64,000 nt of DNA from Ruegeria_C sp040830705 (GTDB lineage: Bacteria; Pseudomonadota; Alphaproteobacteria; Rhodobacterales; Rhodobacteraceae): assembly GCA_040830705.1 (NCBI GenBank), contig JBFOME010000003.1, positions 1 through 64,000 on the forward strand, in the 5' to 3' direction. This document shows positions 62,454-64,000 of the stretch, one piece after another; position 1 is the first letter of the stretch, and every line of letters begins with the position of its first letter. The position numbers were made by a program, and so were the translations under genes. Under the pieces are notes generated by a model that saw nothing but the letters and a program-made list of their open reading frames with translations, was not told the DNA's origin and ran no database searches.

Positions 62454-63496
62454 GCGGCCTGCGGCGCGCGACGGACCCCAGTTCTGGTCGCAATGGTATT
62501 CGCATAGGCCGGGTCAAGCAGCTGGCCTTTTGTCAGCACCTGAATGCCAGTCGCGGCTTGAGCCTCATTCACTGCCATCGGCGAGCAGGACAGCATACCC
62601 GTCAGTGCAATCGGCCGAATTCCGTTGCGCGCCAGCTCTGCCACGCCACCCGACGCTGCGACGGCGTCGGCGCAGGCAAACAGATACTTGCTAAATCGGC
62701 TTCGCGATTCGGGATCGGCCAGAAGGGCGGCGGTTTCCTGTTGAAACACTCCGTCAGCGAGTTCCATCACCGCGATGTCACAGCCGCGCGTCATAGCCTC
62801 GCCCAACAAGGTGTCAATTCCAGAGATGATCCGGGGCAGGGGTTCAAGATAAGTGGTCACCATGCCTGCATCGGTGAAGTCTCCAACATAGGAAGCCCCT
62901 GCATCGACATAGGCGTTGTAGTCACCAAATGCGCCCGTGCCGGTGCCCTTCAGAACTGCAGTCTTCCAGCCAGCCTGTTTCAAGCCATGGGCCAATGCCG
63001 CCGTGGCGGTGGTCTTTCCGGAATTCATTGAGGTTCCGACGACACAGATTACCGGGATCTGCGCGCGCGTCGTCCTGCTGGCCAGTGCAAAGTCGCGTGT
63101 GTTCAGGACAAGACCGTTCTGCGAAACGATGCGGCCCAATGGTTGGATGCGAGTGGGCGGTTTGATGCGTTCGTTACGCTGGACCATGCGCCCAATACAG
63201 CCGCCGCCAGCAAGCATATCACTGCCTGTTGGGTCTAGCTCTGCAAGACCTTCAAACTGATCGGGCGCGTAACGGGCACCGCAGGGCAGAACCACCAGAT
63301 CACCGGGATAAAGCATCGAAGGGCGACCGGTCGGAAGCTGGATGCGGCGGTGGTTGCCAATGAACATCACCCGTCCCAGAATGAGGTCGCCGGGCATTGT
63401 CATCGGCAGGTTCTGACACAATCCTGTGGCAAGTCCGGGGTCGATCCGGCGCGTTGCGAAACACCATTTTGCGTCTTTGAAGTAGCTGATTTGCAT
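62450..63496 (-). CDS. P-loop NTPase of unknown function (BioD/MobB-like fold)
   Basis: 348 residues from the ATG at 63496 (AGGAGA 7 nt upstream). The N-terminal 145 residues are beta-rich and unrecognised (LPTGRPSMLYPGDLVVLPCG). Residues 149-348 form a P-loop domain: Walker A GTSMNSGKTT (154-163, Lys161), VLKGTGTGAFGDYNAY as switch-like region, and IAVMELADGVFQQETAAL as the Walker B-type strand. The MNSGKTT pattern resembles MobB, BioD and related ATP/GTP-dependent carboxylate-activating proteins. It lies between the hydrolase and the degenerate ABC gene, all overlapping or close, so the three probably act together. Function unknown. Confidence 0.7.
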   Translation of the reverse strand: MQISYFKDAKWCFATRRIDPGLATGLCQNLPMTMPGDLILGRVMFIGNHRRIQLPTGRPSMLYPGDLVVLPCGARYAPDQFEGLAELDPTGSDMLAGGGCIGRMVQRNERIKPPTRIQPLGRIVSQNGLVLNTRDFALASRTTRAQIPVICVVGTSMNSGKTTATAALAHGLKQAGWKTAVLKGTGTGAFGDYNAYVDAGASYVGDFTDAGMVTTYLEPLPRIISGIDTLLGEAMTRGCDIAVMELADGVFQQETAALLADPESRSRFSKYLFACADAVAASGGVAELARNGIRPIALTGMLSCSPMAVNEAQAATGIQVLTKGQLLDPAYANTIATRTGVRRAPQAA

Positions 63497-63522
63497 TGAT
63501 AATCTCCTGTAATTGAATGATC

Positions 63523-64000
63523 TCATGTGTCGCAGACAAGCTTGGTTAGACCCGCGCGGGCACAGTCGGAGAAACTGTGTTCGCAGTCGGGAATTTCGGT
63601 GAGTGACAGATCCGGCGTGATCCCTCGCGCTGTGGCGGCGGAACGAAACGACTTGCAATAGTGGCGCGCGCGCGCCAACCGGTGCCGCCCCTGGAAATCA
63701 TCGATGCCTGGGTCTTTGCGCAATGCGGCATCGCGATGCCGATCCTCTGCGCCAACGTAAACCCGTAATGTCAGGTTCAGGTAATTGCGCAATTGGCTAT
63801 GCGCCAAGGCGGGTACGTTTGTCTTGATCTGTTTTTTGGATGGAGCCAGGCCTGCTGGAAAGGGTTGTTTTGGATCGGGCAGGCAATACCAACCGGCGGC
63901 GGCAAGGTGCAGGTTTGCAATCCGCTGCGGATAGAGCATCGCAAACCGATGGGCGAGCTGCGCGCCACCGGAATACCCAAAGACGTCAACTCGTTCAGTG
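63523..64000 (-). CDS. Alpha/beta hydrolase, C-terminal part (5' truncated by window edge)
   Basis: Open to the window end; 158 codons seen. The nucleophile elbow GYSGGA (Ser) starts near the edge in RVDVFGYSGGAQLAHRFAML. The late SLTEIPDCEHSFSDCARAG supplies the expected catalytic His after strand 8; an Asp or Glu partner is likely in VYVGAEDRHRD. It is the first seen gene of the minus-strand operon, 26 bp before the P-loop gene. A hydrolase, thioesterase or lipase-like enzyme; the N-terminus and substrate are not visible. Confidence 0.75.
   Translation of the reverse strand, partial: TERVDVFGYSGGAQLAHRFAMLYPQRIANLHLAAAGWYCLPDPKQPFPAGLAPSKKQIKTNVPALAHSQLRNYLNLTLRVYVGAEDRHRDAALRKDPGIDDFQGRHRLARARHYCKSFRSAATARGITPDLSLTEIPDCEHSFSDCARAGLTKLVCDT

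Overview
The window looks like DNA from a marine alphaproteobacterium of the Rhodobacteraceae (roseobacter) type. This is inferred from the high-GC coding style, the density of TRAP and tripartite tricarboxylate transporters, the sulfatases, GcvA-type LysR regulators, and a Trb-type conjugation remnant. No rRNA, tRNA or CRISPR array was seen. The identifications come from reading motifs and gene order; no database search was run.

Layout. (1) 1-2169: the end of a conjugation gene, a trbB cut after 63 codons, an IS110-family transposase fragment and decayed coding DNA, which together look like a plasmid or integrative-element scar. (2) 2170-8873: a tctCBA uptake operon with a GntR/FCD regulator, flanked by two type I sulfatases. 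(3) 9191-14408: a GadC-like antiporter, GadB glutamate decarboxylase, a LysR regulator and a divergent SHMT-fold PLP enzyme. (4) 14993-41618: an almost gap-free 20-gene co-directional cluster encoding an extracellular contractile injection system (eCIS, Afp/PVC-like). It holds sheath, tube, cap, AAA+ ATPase, two DUF4157 cargo candidates, hub, spike, PAAR tip, gp25, two J-type wedge proteins, a tail-I protein and a DUF6519/beta-helix protein. (5) 41743-45417, opposite strand: a 1058-residue RTX-like protein built of 18-residue repeats, preceded by a HlyC-type acyltransferase that appears to have Tyr where the catalytic His should be. (6) 45724-48373: two unknown genes, an IS5-type scar and a third sulfatase. 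(7) 48713-56881: a ThDP-dependent enzyme and a FAD amino-acid dehydrogenase, LysR and Lrp regulators, then a TRAP transporter with a universal stress protein. (8) 56954-60711: an ALDH7-type semialdehyde dehydrogenase, a class I aminotransferase and a LysR regulator. (9) 60942-64000: an operon of an alpha/beta hydrolase, a P-loop protein and an ABC-exporter-like protein whose nucleotide-binding motifs are all lost.

How the parts work together. The eCIS genes mostly overlap by 4 nt (ATGA), which implies one translationally coupled operon making a syringe particle, its loading or remodelling ATPase and its cargo. Both cargo candidates carry a DUF4157 domain; one adds a second HExxH zinc-protease motif and the other a His/Cys pair typical of caspase-like folds. 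Downstream, the ThDP-enzyme operon and the TRAP operon carry the same paired 12-bp motif at identical spacing (29 bp apart, 72 bp before the start codon). They therefore probably form one regulon for importing and degrading one organic acid or amino-acid-derived compound. The most notable items are the eCIS with its two different cargo candidates, the shared operator pair, the Asn-ladder RTX protein with its unusual acyltransferase, and the degenerate ABC protein operon.
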